This document shows, in pieces, positions 1 through 4,942 of a DNA stretch of 5,028 bases. The translations under genes and the position numbers were made by a program. Each line of letters begins with the position of its first letter. Positions within the stretch are counted from its first letter, which is position 1. A model generated the notes under the pieces. That model made no database searches. It was not told the origin of the DNA and saw only the letters and a program-made list of their open reading frames with translations. Source of the DNA: an uncultured Roseburia sp. (GTDB lineage: Bacteria > Bacillota > Clostridia > Lachnospirales > Lachnospiraceae); contig CAKQXQ010000082.1 in assembly GCA_934292805.1 (NCBI GenBank), forward strand, positions 1 to 5,028. Reading direction: 5' to 3'.

Positions 1-617
1 GTTCCATAAGTTGTAGTATTTGCCTGATCTAAAAGCTCCATACATCTTAAATTCACTTCTCCAACCTCTAATACAATGGGAAGTAGTTCATCCATTCCCC
101 AATCTTTCATTCCGATTGCAAAAAGTGCCTTATAGAAGAATTTGCTGATCGTTTCATCGGTATATCCAAGCACACTTGCATGATATGCATAGGCAGCCAT
201 TCCACGAATTCCAAAAAGTATTAAGGATTTTAAGGAACGAACATCTTCATCAGTAGTCCAAAGAGTATTCATATCAAAATTATCGTTTCTTCCACATGAG
301 CCGGAACATGTAAAGCAATCTGGTACTAATTTCTTTTTTGCATTTTCTATCTTATTAATTAAAATTTTTAATGTCTCATCATTAAAGTTTACGTTTGTAA
401 TGGTTGTAAACAATCCCTCAAGAACTAATTGATTCATCTCTTCGGTTATAAGGTGCTCATTGCCCCCGGCTGCACGTGCAAGTCCAATTAATGCTCCTGT
501 AAGCTCATCCTGTAATCTTGCCGTATTGGCGGACTTTCCGCATACTCCTGCATTTCCGGTGCATCCTGTACATCCTGCGGTCTGTTCACATTGATAACAA
601 AACATCTTATTTTCCAT
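1..617 (-). CDS. hcp: Hybrid-cluster protein (hydroxylamine reductase), N-terminal part, truncated by window edge
   Basis: Cytoplasmic Fe-S enzyme that reduces hydroxylamine to ammonia in vitro and is linked in vivo to nitric oxide detoxification and protein S-nitrosylation (family knowledge). The visible 205 codons start MENKMFCYQCEQTAGC. Cysteines C7, C10, C19 and C26 give the C-x2-C-x8-C-x6-C pattern close to the N-terminal cluster-binding motif of class I (anaerobe-type) Hcp; C16 is an additional cysteine inside it. Further on come SANTARLQDELTGAL, then CFTCSGSCGRNDNFD near residues 98-112, and the helical segment with GIRGMAAYAYHA, all typical of Hcp. The C-terminal hybrid-cluster ligands lie beyond position 1 and cannot be checked. 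The start at 617 is supported by AAGGAG (minus strand, 629-624) six bases upstream. It is divergent from the Crp/Fnr regulator, with a shared palindrome between them. Identification is secure; physiological substrate is inferred. Confidence 0.96.
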   Translation of the reverse strand, partial: MENKMFCYQCEQTAGCTGCTGNAGVCGKSANTARLQDELTGALIGLARAAGGNEHLITEEMNQLVLEGLFTTITNVNFNDETLKILINKIENAKKKLVPDCFTCSGSCGRNDNFDMNTLWTTDEDVRSLKSLILFGIRGMAAYAYHASVLGYTDETISKFFYKALFAIGMKDWGMDELLPIVLEVGEVNLRCMELLDQANTTTYG

Positions 618-623
618 GTCTTT

Positions 624-677
624 CTCCTTTTCTATTGCTTTATTCATCATTTCTTGCCGTTTAATGGTACTATATCA
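624..677 (-). promoter_or_regulatory. hcp promoter (extended -10, weak -35) and leader with RBS
   Basis: Reading the minus strand, TATAGT at 674-669 matches the -10 consensus at 5 of 6 positions and is preceded by TG at 677-676 with one intervening base, an extended -10. No good -35 lies 16-18 bp upstream (697-692 reads CGGAAT). A promoter with a good extended -10 and no -35 is the usual form of an activator-dependent promoter. The predicted start is near 662, giving a leader of about 45 nt that carries AAGGAG at 629-624. The prediction is by eye, and the exact start could be off by a base or two. Confidence 0.6.
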
Positions 678-696
678 AACTCACAACAATTATTCC

Positions 697-710
697 GTTG
701 TCCAGACAAC
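697..710. promoter_or_regulatory. Palindromic operator between hcp and the Crp/Fnr regulator
   Basis: GTTGTC at 697-702 and GACAAC at 705-710 form a perfect 6+6 bp inverted repeat separated by CA. A two-fold symmetric site of about 14 bp suits a dimeric Crp/Fnr protein. Its centre (703.5) is 41.5 bp upstream of the predicted hcp start at 662, the classic class II activator position, and 47.5 bp upstream of the predicted start of the regulator gene, next to its -35. Inference: the adjacent regulator binds here to activate hcp and may also control itself. Confidence 0.65.
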
Positions 711-714
711 ATTT

Positions 715-744
715 TTGTTTTGTTTTCAATTTTTGTGATATACT
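715..744 (+). promoter_or_regulatory. Promoter of the Crp/Fnr regulator gene
   Basis: TTGTTT at 715-720 (-35-like) and TATACT at 739-744 (5 of 6 to the -10 consensus) are 18 bp apart. TG at 736-737 with one base before the hexamer makes it an extended -10. The predicted start is near 751. That puts the ATG at 754 almost at the transcript 5' end and favours translation from the downstream ATG at 778. Confidence 0.55.
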
Positions 745-760
745 AAGGAAAAGATGAAAA

Positions 761-767
761 GAAGGAT
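761..767 (+). promoter_or_regulatory. RBS that selects the ATG at 778
   Basis: GAAGGAT lies 10 bases before the ATG at 778 and within the predicted transcript. The only Shine-Dalgarno-like stretch for the ATG at 754 is AAGGA at 745-749. It is only 4 bases away and directly follows the -10, so it would lie upstream of the predicted transcription start. Confidence 0.5.
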
Positions 768-777
768 TATAGAACTC

Positions 778-1440
778 ATGGAAAAATATATGAACATCTT
801 AACGAATACACCTTTGTTTCTAGGAATTTCAGAAGCAGAAATTCTTCCAATGCTTAAATGTCTATCTGTCATCATTAAAAATTATTCAAAAGGCGAATAT
901 CTGCTAAGAAGTGGCGATAAGGTACAAACTATCGGCATGATTTTATCTGGTCAGGCTCTCATCATAAATGATGATGTCTGGGGGAATCGCAATATTATTA
1001 CAGAGCTGTCATCAGGAATGCTCTATGGTGAAAGCTATGCCTGCATCAACAATGTTCCTGCTCAAATCAGTGTTATTGCCAATGAAAATCTCACCGTCAT
1101 GCTTTTCAATATAAATCATATTATTACAACCTGTTCTTCATCTTGTAGTTTCCATACAAGATTGATTCATAACCTGTTAGAGATAATAGCAAGAAAAAAT
1201 GTAAGATTGATGAACAAAATAGATCATATTTCTAAGAAAAATTTACGTGACAAGATACTTAATTACTTGTCTGGCGAATCTATGCATGCCGGTTCTGACA
1301 CATTTACAATCCCTTACGATAGACAAGGGCTGGCTGATTATCTGAATGCAGACCGAAGTGCTTTATCTAATGAATTGAGTAAATTGCAAAAAGAAGGTGT
1401 CCTCTCTTACAAGAAAAACACCTTCTCTTTGAAGTATTAG
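778..1440 (+). CDS. Crp/Fnr-family transcriptional regulator, probable regulator of hcp
   Basis: Dimeric DNA-binding regulator of 220 aa, the usual Crp/Fnr length. Residues about 8-118 form the cNMP-binding-type beta barrel: LFLGISEAEI at the start, KGEYLLRSGD at 38-47, GMILSG at 53-58, and YGESYAC at 83-89 where Crp proteins have the phosphate-binding GE. A long helix (about 124-148) is the dimerisation helix. The C-terminal winged helix (about 150-218) has the Crp-type HTH, with the putative recognition helix at DRSALSNELSKL (192-203). There is no Fnr-type N-terminal cysteine cluster; cysteines are C28, C89, C119 and C123. The frame is open from an ATG at 754, giving 8 extra residues, but the promoter, the RBS and the usual MEKY-type N-terminus favour 778. 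Divergence from hcp matches the known HcpR arrangement, in which a Crp/Fnr protein controls hcp under nitrosative stress. The signal sensed cannot be read from the sequence. Confidence 0.88.
   Translation: MEKYMNILTNTPLFLGISEAEILPMLKCLSVIIKNYSKGEYLLRSGDKVQTIGMILSGQALIINDDVWGNRNIITELSSGMLYGESYACINNVPAQISVIANENLTVMLFNINHIITTCSSSCSFHTRLIHNLLEIIARKNVRLMNKIDHISKKNLRDKILNYLSGESMHAGSDTFTIPYDRQGLADYLNADRSALSNELSKLQKEGVLSYKKNTFSLKY
1388..1426 (-). terminator. Intrinsic terminator of the small minus-strand gene, lying inside the regulator's 3' end
   Basis: AGAAGGTGT at 1392-1400 and ACACCTTCT at 1418-1426 form a perfect 9-bp stem with a 17-nt loop. Read on the minus strand, the stem runs straight into five T (1392-1388), so it can terminate the transcript of the gene at 1437-1703. 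On the plus strand only CTTTG follows, so it is a poor terminator for the regulator. The structure uses the last codons of the regulator. Confidence 0.5.
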
Positions 1441-1703
1441 CTGGTTATCTTCTTCCGGTGCAATAACCCCCAATTCCTTTCCCGACTGTATACCCCATGT
1501 AAACCTCGTCTTTGTCGCCTCGATGGACAGTCGGCGGTATTTTCAGATTTTCCAAACAGTCTTATCACAATACTGTCACAAAATACTGCATCCCCGAATA
1601 AGGCTTCGTGTTCTTCCCTGCTGCCGCAAAGCATTTCGTCTGCAAAGAATCTCTCAGTACTATCAACTTCGCCATCTCTGTTAAAATCCATCCAATCTCT
1701 CAT
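1437..1703 (-). CDS. Small protein with an EF-hand calcium-binding loop; C-terminal half doubtful
   Basis: Encodes 88 aa. Residues 6-17, DFNRDGEVDSTE, fit a canonical EF-hand loop: D6, N8, D10, G11, V13, D14, E17. The following RFFADEMLCGSREEHEALFGD is acidic and helical-looking. From about residue 39 the composition changes to Arg/Lys-rich (SRRQRRGLHG and so on) and looks unlike a natural continuation; the local DNA is richer in GC (about 47-48 % at 1441-1560) than its neighbours. An ATG also exists at 1709, but AGGAGG at 1717-1712 is only two bases from it and eight to nine from the ATG at 1703, so 1703 is chosen. There is no signal peptide or membrane segment. The gene overlaps the convergent regulator by 4 bp. 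I recall short Lachnospiraceae proteins beginning with similar loops, but no function is known to me. The N-terminal part is probably real; the tail may be a frameshift or fusion product. Confidence 0.55.
   Translation of the reverse strand: MRDWMDFNRDGEVDSTERFFADEMLCGSREEHEALFGDAVFCDSIVIRLFGKSENTADCPSRRQRRGLHGVYSRERNWGLLHRKKITS
1445..1561 (-). other. Coding-looking segment in an alternative frame, possible gene remnant
   Basis: In the minus-strand frame one base ahead of the small EF-hand gene, 38 codons run open from just after a TGA-TAA pair (1567-1562) to a TAA at 1447-1445. The translation ends with KDEVYMGYTVGKGIGGYC plus TGRR and has a more protein-like composition than the overlapping Arg-rich frame. 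There is no ATG near its beginning (TTG at 1555-1553 is the first start-like codon; an internal ATG lies later) and no clear RBS. It may be the displaced C-terminus of the neighbouring gene after an indel, a remnant of another gene, or chance. I do not recognise it. Confidence 0.25.
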
Positions 1704-1710
1704 TGTCATA

Positions 1711-1717
1711 TCCTCCT
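1711..1717 (-). promoter_or_regulatory. RBS that selects the ATG at 1703
   Basis: On the minus strand AGGAGGA (1717-1711) is a near-perfect Shine-Dalgarno sequence. It is too close to the ATG at 1709 and well spaced for the ATG at 1703. Its strength is the best evidence that the small gene is translated. Confidence 0.65.
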
Positions 1718-1765
1718 ATTTCTTGCGACTTTCCTTCAATTTTGCTAATCGTGGAAATGTTAACC

Positions 1766-1809
1766 ATTTTTTATGTAATGGAAACGTAGTTTCCTATTAC
1801 ATAAAAAAT
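1766..1809. repeat. Long near-perfect hairpin with T-rich 5' arm and A-rich 3' arm
   Basis: The arm at 1766-1785 pairs with 1789-1809 through 20 base pairs, with a single bulged T at 1795 and a GTA loop (1786-1788). The core is ATGTAATGGAAAC facing GTTTCC-T-ATTACAT. On both strands the T-run is at the 5' foot and the A-run at the 3' foot, the reverse of an intrinsic terminator, so it should not terminate in the usual way. It lies between the hydrolase terminator and the small EF-hand gene. It could be an operator, an RNA structure in an extended leader, or a small palindromic element. Confidence 0.7.
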
Positions 1810-1848
1810 AAGAACCAGAAAAAGTTTATCTCTTATCTGATTCTTATT
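1803..1848 (-). terminator. Intrinsic terminator of the alpha/beta hydrolase gene
   Basis: Reading the minus strand, AATAAGAATCAGA (1848-1836) pairs with TCTGGTTCTTATT (1819-1807) as a 13-bp stem with a 16-nt loop, and the run of T at 1808-1803 overlaps and follows its foot. One position (1840/1815) is a G-U pair only in minus-strand RNA; in plus-strand RNA it is a C-A mismatch. It starts about 58 bp after the stop codon of the hydrolase. The stem is AT-rich, so efficiency is uncertain. Confidence 0.65.
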
Positions 1849-1905
1849 ATACAAATCCCGATTCTGATACACTCAAAACCAGGGATTGCATTTTCATATA
1901 TTTTC

Positions 1906-2814
1906 TTATAAATATTTTTCAATAAAGCTGTCTATCTTACAGCCATATTCTTCTGGTTCTGTATAAATAGCTTCTATATGTCTTGTTTTTTCTGGGAAGA
2001 AGCTATCCTTTTCACCTTTATACATTTCAAAAAGCTTTGGACCATTTTCATATGGAACAAGTTTATCATCCTTACCGTGAACGAAAAGCACTGGAATTCT
2101 TGATTTTGAAAGGCTCTTTGTTACATCTGAATTATTAAGATCGTATCTACCGAAGATCTTATTTATAAATCGAAGCGGTTCATACATAATTCCAACCTGA
2201 TGATCAAGTGAAGCCTTTGCATTAATGTAACCGCTGTCTTCAACAATAAATTTAACATTATCCGGACACTTGCCACTCATCTGCATAACAGTTGCAGCTC
2301 CCATTGAAAATCCATGAAGAATAATTTCTATATCTTCTCCAAATTTCTTCTTAAGGAAATTAATCCATCTAAGACAGTCTTCAGACTCGAATACATCAAA
2401 ACCGATATAATCCCCCTCGCTGTCTCCAGCCGCTGTATGGTCACATGTAAACACGTCAATTCCACGCTCTTTGTAAAGGTCGTAGTACATACTTGTTGTA
2501 TCTGCATAATCAGATCTGTAACCGTGGATTATAAAGGCAATCTTCTTGCCTTCTGCCCCATTATCATAAAAATATCCTTTAAGAGCATCACCACGTCCTG
2601 AGATCATTTCAAACACTTCATGGTCAATCTTGTCAAACTTAGTTCTTAAACCCTTTTTATACTCATAGTACTCTTCCTCATGGCCTTTTGAATCAAAGAT
2701 TTTTGTCAAAAGCTTAGAACTGTTTTTTCTAAAAACGTATCTATAGAGCTCTTCCGTAAAGAACGCAAGTCCTAATACCGGAAGCATCCATATTCTTTTT
2801 GTTCTTTTTTTCAT
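1906..2814 (-). CDS. Alpha/beta hydrolase with N-terminal membrane anchor (serine hydrolase, COG1073-like)
   Basis: Encodes 302 aa. Residues 1-7 are basic (MKKRTKR) and 8-20 hydrophobic (IWMLPVLGLAFF), a short anchor or uncleaved signal, so the catalytic domain may sit at the membrane, probably outside. The fold motifs are in order: IIHGYRSD at 95-102 (oxyanion-hole HG), CDHTAAGDSEGDY at 124-136, the nucleophile elbow GFSMG with S170, VHGKDDKLVP with acid D250, and H279 in TRHIEA. The triad S170-D250-H279 is therefore complete and the protein is full length. The substrate is unknown; the family includes esterases, peptidases and lipases acting on acyl groups. The Shine-Dalgarno region (GAGAG, minus strand 2828-2824) is weak. 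It lies 89 bp downstream of the permease gene on the same strand with no convincing promoter or terminator between them, so the two may be co-transcribed. A terminator follows at 1848-1803. Confidence 0.88.
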   Translation of the reverse strand: MKKRTKRIWMLPVLGLAFFTEELYRYVFRKNSSKLLTKIFDSKGHEEEYYEYKKGLRTKFDKIDHEVFEMISGRGDALKGYFYDNGAEGKKIAFIIHGYRSDYADTTSMYYDLYKERGIDVFTCDHTAAGDSEGDYIGFDVFESEDCLRWINFLKKKFGEDIEIILHGFSMGAATVMQMSGKCPDNVKFIVEDSGYINAKASLDHQVGIMYEPLRFINKIFGRYDLNNSDVTKSLSKSRIPVLFVHGKDDKLVPYENGPKLFEMYKGEKDSFFPEKTRHIEAIYTEPEEYGCKIDSFIEKYL

Positions 2815-2903
2815 AATAACTTTCTCTCAAACTTTATTATTATTTAAAATGCTTTATTAACACAGCCATGCTGTCATTATGTTTTGATAATGCACACTCC
2901 ATG

Positions 2904-4061
2904 TTAATGAACTGGAATCATTGCACCGACACTTGCAAGAAGTGTACACACAACAACTACCATCTGGAAAAATGTTGTTCCAAACTTTCCAGTAATTGGA
3001 GATTCTCCTGTTCTTTTTCTTGAGAAATGATATGCAACCATTATTCCAACACCTGTTACTACCTGAATAATACTTGCAAATCTTGTAAACCCTACAAATG
3101 TTGCTGCTCCAAAAAACGCTATTACAAGGCATGGAAGTGAAGCAATAAGCCAACTAATATGAACATTTAACTTTGTCTGCTCATGAACAATATCTCTTAA
3201 GTTAAGAGTGTTTGCCCAGAATGATGTGGCAAGTGCTAAAAGTGTAAATATGTATCCGATAACACTTACCCATCCACCAAGGTGTGCTGCAAGGTCAACA
3301 AGTGCTCCGTCTTCTGAAACATTCGTGCCGGCTCCAAGTAAAGTCATGATTGTGATCATAAGAATAAGACCTACGTTAATTCCAAGACCTGCTGCAATGG
3401 CACCTCTAATCTTCTTAGTGTCTCCCTGAAGTCCTTTAACAACCTGCGGTGTAGACATAACTGCTGAAAGTGAGAATGATACCATACTATAAAGAGCAAG
3501 AACATTTTTAAATCCATGCCATCCCGTTGGAAGTGGACTCATATCTGACAGTAAAGTTGCAAACATAAGAACAATTACAACAATCATCATTGATCCAACT
3601 GCAAGTTTTTCACATATACCAACAAGTTTCATTCCGATAAATACAACTCCGGCTCCGATAACATAGAAAATAAGCATTCCTACGGAATCAGGAAGTCCAA
3701 GCCATGAACGAAATACCGCTGCTGCCCCTGTTAAAAATGCACTTACATTAAAAATAACAGATATTCCAAGTGTAATAAACGCTGTCCATGTAAGGATATT
3801 TTTAATCTTACCCGAAAAAAGTTCACGGTCGAAACAGCTTATAAACTGTGCTCCGTCATTGTTATAAGAAAGTTCTGCAATAATAAAATGAAGCACAATA
3901 TTAAAAAGATAGCAGAACGCTACTATTAAAAGTATCTCCCTTAAACTGTTGTGAGCGGCAAGAAATGGAACGGATAAGATTCCAGAACCCACGCCATGCC
4001 CCACAATAATACTTGTAGCTTCGAAAAAAGTTAATTTAGATTCACCTTTTATTTTTTTCAT
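2904..4061 (-). CDS. Amino acid permease, APC superfamily (aromatic/hydroxy amino acid permease-like)
   Basis: Integral membrane secondary transporter of 385 aa with about 11 hydrophobic segments (near 16-35, 41-63, 88-117, 125-147, 152-171, 186-208, 218-244, 262-286, 301-319, 326-345, 360-383). TM1 contains the unwound-helix motif GHGVGSGILSVP (21-32), the substrate-binding glycine motif of the APC/AAAP superfamily. TM6 reads LYSMVSFSLSAVMSTPQVVK, where STPQVVKG resembles the Trp/Tyr/Ser permease group. Amino acid import is therefore likely, and the specific substrate is not visible. The frame is open to an ATG at 4106, but that codon lies upstream of the predicted transcription start (4091). 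The ATG at 4061 has GGAGGG (4071-4066) four bases upstream and gives the normal N-terminus MKKIKGESKLTFFEATS. It is the first gene of a possible two-gene unit with the hydrolase. Confidence 0.87.
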   Translation of the reverse strand: MKKIKGESKLTFFEATSIIVGHGVGSGILSVPFLAAHNSLREILLIVAFCYLFNIVLHFIIAELSYNNDGAQFISCFDRELFSGKIKNILTWTAFITLGISVIFNVSAFLTGAAAVFRSWLGLPDSVGMLIFYVIGAGVVFIGMKLVGICEKLAVGSMMIVVIVLMFATLLSDMSPLPTGWHGFKNVLALYSMVSFSLSAVMSTPQVVKGLQGDTKKIRGAIAAGLGINVGLILMITIMTLLGAGTNVSEDGALVDLAAHLGGWVSVIGYIFTLLALATSFWANTLNLRDIVHEQTKLNVHISWLIASLPCLVIAFFGAATFVGFTRFASIIQVVTGVGIMVAYHFSRKRTGESPITGKFGTTFFQMVVVVCTLLASVGAMIPVH

Positions 4062-4065
4062 AATT

Positions 4066-4071
4066 CCCTCC
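4066..4071 (-). promoter_or_regulatory. RBS that selects the permease ATG at 4061
   Basis: GGAGGG on the minus strand (4071-4066), four bases before the ATG at 4061. No comparable site precedes the in-frame ATG at 4106. Confidence 0.7.
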
Positions 4072-4097
4072 GATTTTGTTCTTCTCCAATACATATG

Positions 4098-4126
4098 ATT
4101 ATACAAAACACCTCATATAAGGTCAA
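4098..4126 (-). promoter_or_regulatory. Strong SigmaA-type promoter of the permease gene
   Basis: On the minus strand TTGACC (4126-4121, 5 of 6 to consensus) and TATAAT (4103-4098, 6 of 6) are separated by exactly 17 bp. The predicted start is near 4091, with a leader of about 30 nt. A promoter this close to consensus would be strong unless repressed, and an imperfect palindrome lies in its spacer. Confidence 0.8.
4110..4123. promoter_or_regulatory. Imperfect palindrome in the permease promoter spacer, possible operator
   Basis: ACCTCATATAAGGT pairs at six of its seven symmetric positions (only 4114/4119 fails). It starts inside the -35 and fills most of the -35/-10 spacer of the permease promoter, and ends 8 bp from the -35 of the opposite promoter. 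The position suits a repressor; no candidate regulator is encoded next to it. Confidence 0.35.
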
Positions 4127-4131
4127 GAAAT

Positions 4132-4160
4132 TTGCCCTTATCCTTAATTTGTGATAGAGT
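4132..4160 (+). promoter_or_regulatory. Promoter of the phosphodiesterase gene
   Basis: TTGCCC (4132-4137) and TAGAGT (4155-4160) are 17 bp apart, with TG at 4152-4153 giving an extended -10. Each hexamer matches consensus at four positions, so it is weaker than the opposing permease promoter, whose -35 is only 5 bp away. The RBS GGAGG follows at 4177-4181, twelve bases before the ATG. Confidence 0.5.
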
Positions 4161-4193
4161 AAAAGTATCAAAAAACGGAGGCGTTTTAATATT

Positions 4194-4931
4194 ATGAAAT
4201 GTATAAATTTTGCCCATAGAGGCTTTAGTGGAAAATACCCGGAAAACACAATGACAGCATTTGAAAAAGCCATTGAAGCGGGGTGCGAAGGAATTGAACT
4301 AGATGTTCATTTTACAAAGGATAAAGAGATTGTTATAACGCACGATGAGAAGATCGACAGGGTTTCAAATGGCAGCGGCCTTGTAAAAGATATGACTTAT
4401 GAAGAATTATGCACCTTCGATTTCTCATATATTTACACAGATAAAACAGGCTTTAGCAGGATTCCAACTTTAAGAGAATATTTTGAACTTGTAAAAGATA
4501 AAGAAATAATTACAAATATCGAATTGAAAACAGGAATATATGAATACGAAGGAATTGAGGGAGCTGTCTATGAGCTTATAAAAGAATATCATCTTGAGGA
4601 CAGAATACTTATTTCTTCTTTTAACCACAATTCAGTTATGAGAATGAAGGCACTTGCACCGGAATTGAAATTTGGATTCTTATCAGAAACATGGATTCTC
4701 GAAACTGGTGAATATTTAAACAGACATAATATAGAAGCATATCATCCTGACTTTCATATGCTCACAGATAAGGAAGTAAAAGACTTAAGAGACCATAATA
4801 TTAAAATAAACACATGGACAGTTAACGAAGTGAAAGATATTCAACATATGATTGATATAGAAGCTGAAGGAATCATTTCAAACTTCCCTGATAGAGTAAA
4901 AGAATTACTTGAGAAAAATAAGCTTCGCTAG
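4194..4931 (+). CDS. Glycerophosphodiester phosphodiesterase, cytosolic UgpQ-like
   Basis: Hydrolyses glycerophosphodiesters (deacylated phospholipid head groups) to glycerol 3-phosphate and an alcohol, feeding lipid and phosphate recycling (family knowledge). At 245 aa it is close to E. coli UgpQ in size and has no signal peptide, so it is cytoplasmic. The GDPD TIM-barrel signatures are in order: AHRG (H8, R9), PENT (16-19), ELDVH with metal ligands E35 and D37, THDE with H50, IPTLREYF (90-97), NIELK with E110 and K112, ISSFNH (140-145), HPD (184-186), and TWTVNE with W208. All expected catalytic and metal-binding residues are present. The ATG at 4194 has GGAGG 12 bases upstream, slightly long spacing; no alternative start lies in the conserved N-terminus. 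A LUD-type gene begins 11 bp after the stop, so the two probably form an operon. Confidence 0.93.
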   Translation: MKCINFAHRGFSGKYPENTMTAFEKAIEAGCEGIELDVHFTKDKEIVITHDEKIDRVSNGSGLVKDMTYEELCTFDFSYIYTDKTGFSRIPTLREYFELVKDKEIITNIELKTGIYEYEGIEGAVYELIKEYHLEDRILISSFNHNSVMRMKALAPELKFGFLSETWILETGEYLNRHNIEAYHPDFHMLTDKEVKDLRDHNIKINTWTVNEVKDIQHMIDIEAEGIISNFPDRVKELLEKNKLR

Positions 4932-4942
4932 GTTATATCGCA

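Noticed and set aside
1443..1468. GGTTAT/ATAACC hairpin just after the regulator stop
   Set aside because: 6-bp AT-rich stem with a 14-nt loop and no adjacent T-run; not a credible terminator for the regulator.
1723..1911. Plus-strand 62-codon open frame
   Set aside because: It begins with TTG, has no RBS, spans the long hairpin and the hydrolase terminator, and its translation is low-complexity Ile/Lys/Asn-rich as expected from AT-rich non-coding DNA.
2314..2601. Plus-strand open frame opposite the hydrolase
   Set aside because: It lies wholly inside the alpha/beta hydrolase gene, which has a complete catalytic triad; no RBS or family motif.
2862..2874. Small hairpin ACAGC-CAT-GCTGT between permease and hydrolase genes
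   Set aside because: Only 5 bp with no T-run after it on the minus strand; too weak to call a terminator.
2857..3153. Minus-strand open frame overlapping the permease 3' end
   Set aside because: It is the permease sequence read in another frame; Cys/Asn/Ser-rich translation without any motif.
3208..3429. Plus-strand open frame opposite the permease
   Set aside because: It is antisense to conserved transmembrane segments of the permease; no start signals.
4062..4106. N-terminal extension of the permease from the ATG at 4106
   Set aside because: That ATG is upstream of the predicted transcription start (4091), lacks an RBS, and adds a polar stretch not expected before TM1.
4058..4273. Minus-strand open frame across the divergent promoter region
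   Set aside because: It covers two good promoters and the start of the phosphodiesterase gene; a shadow of the latter.
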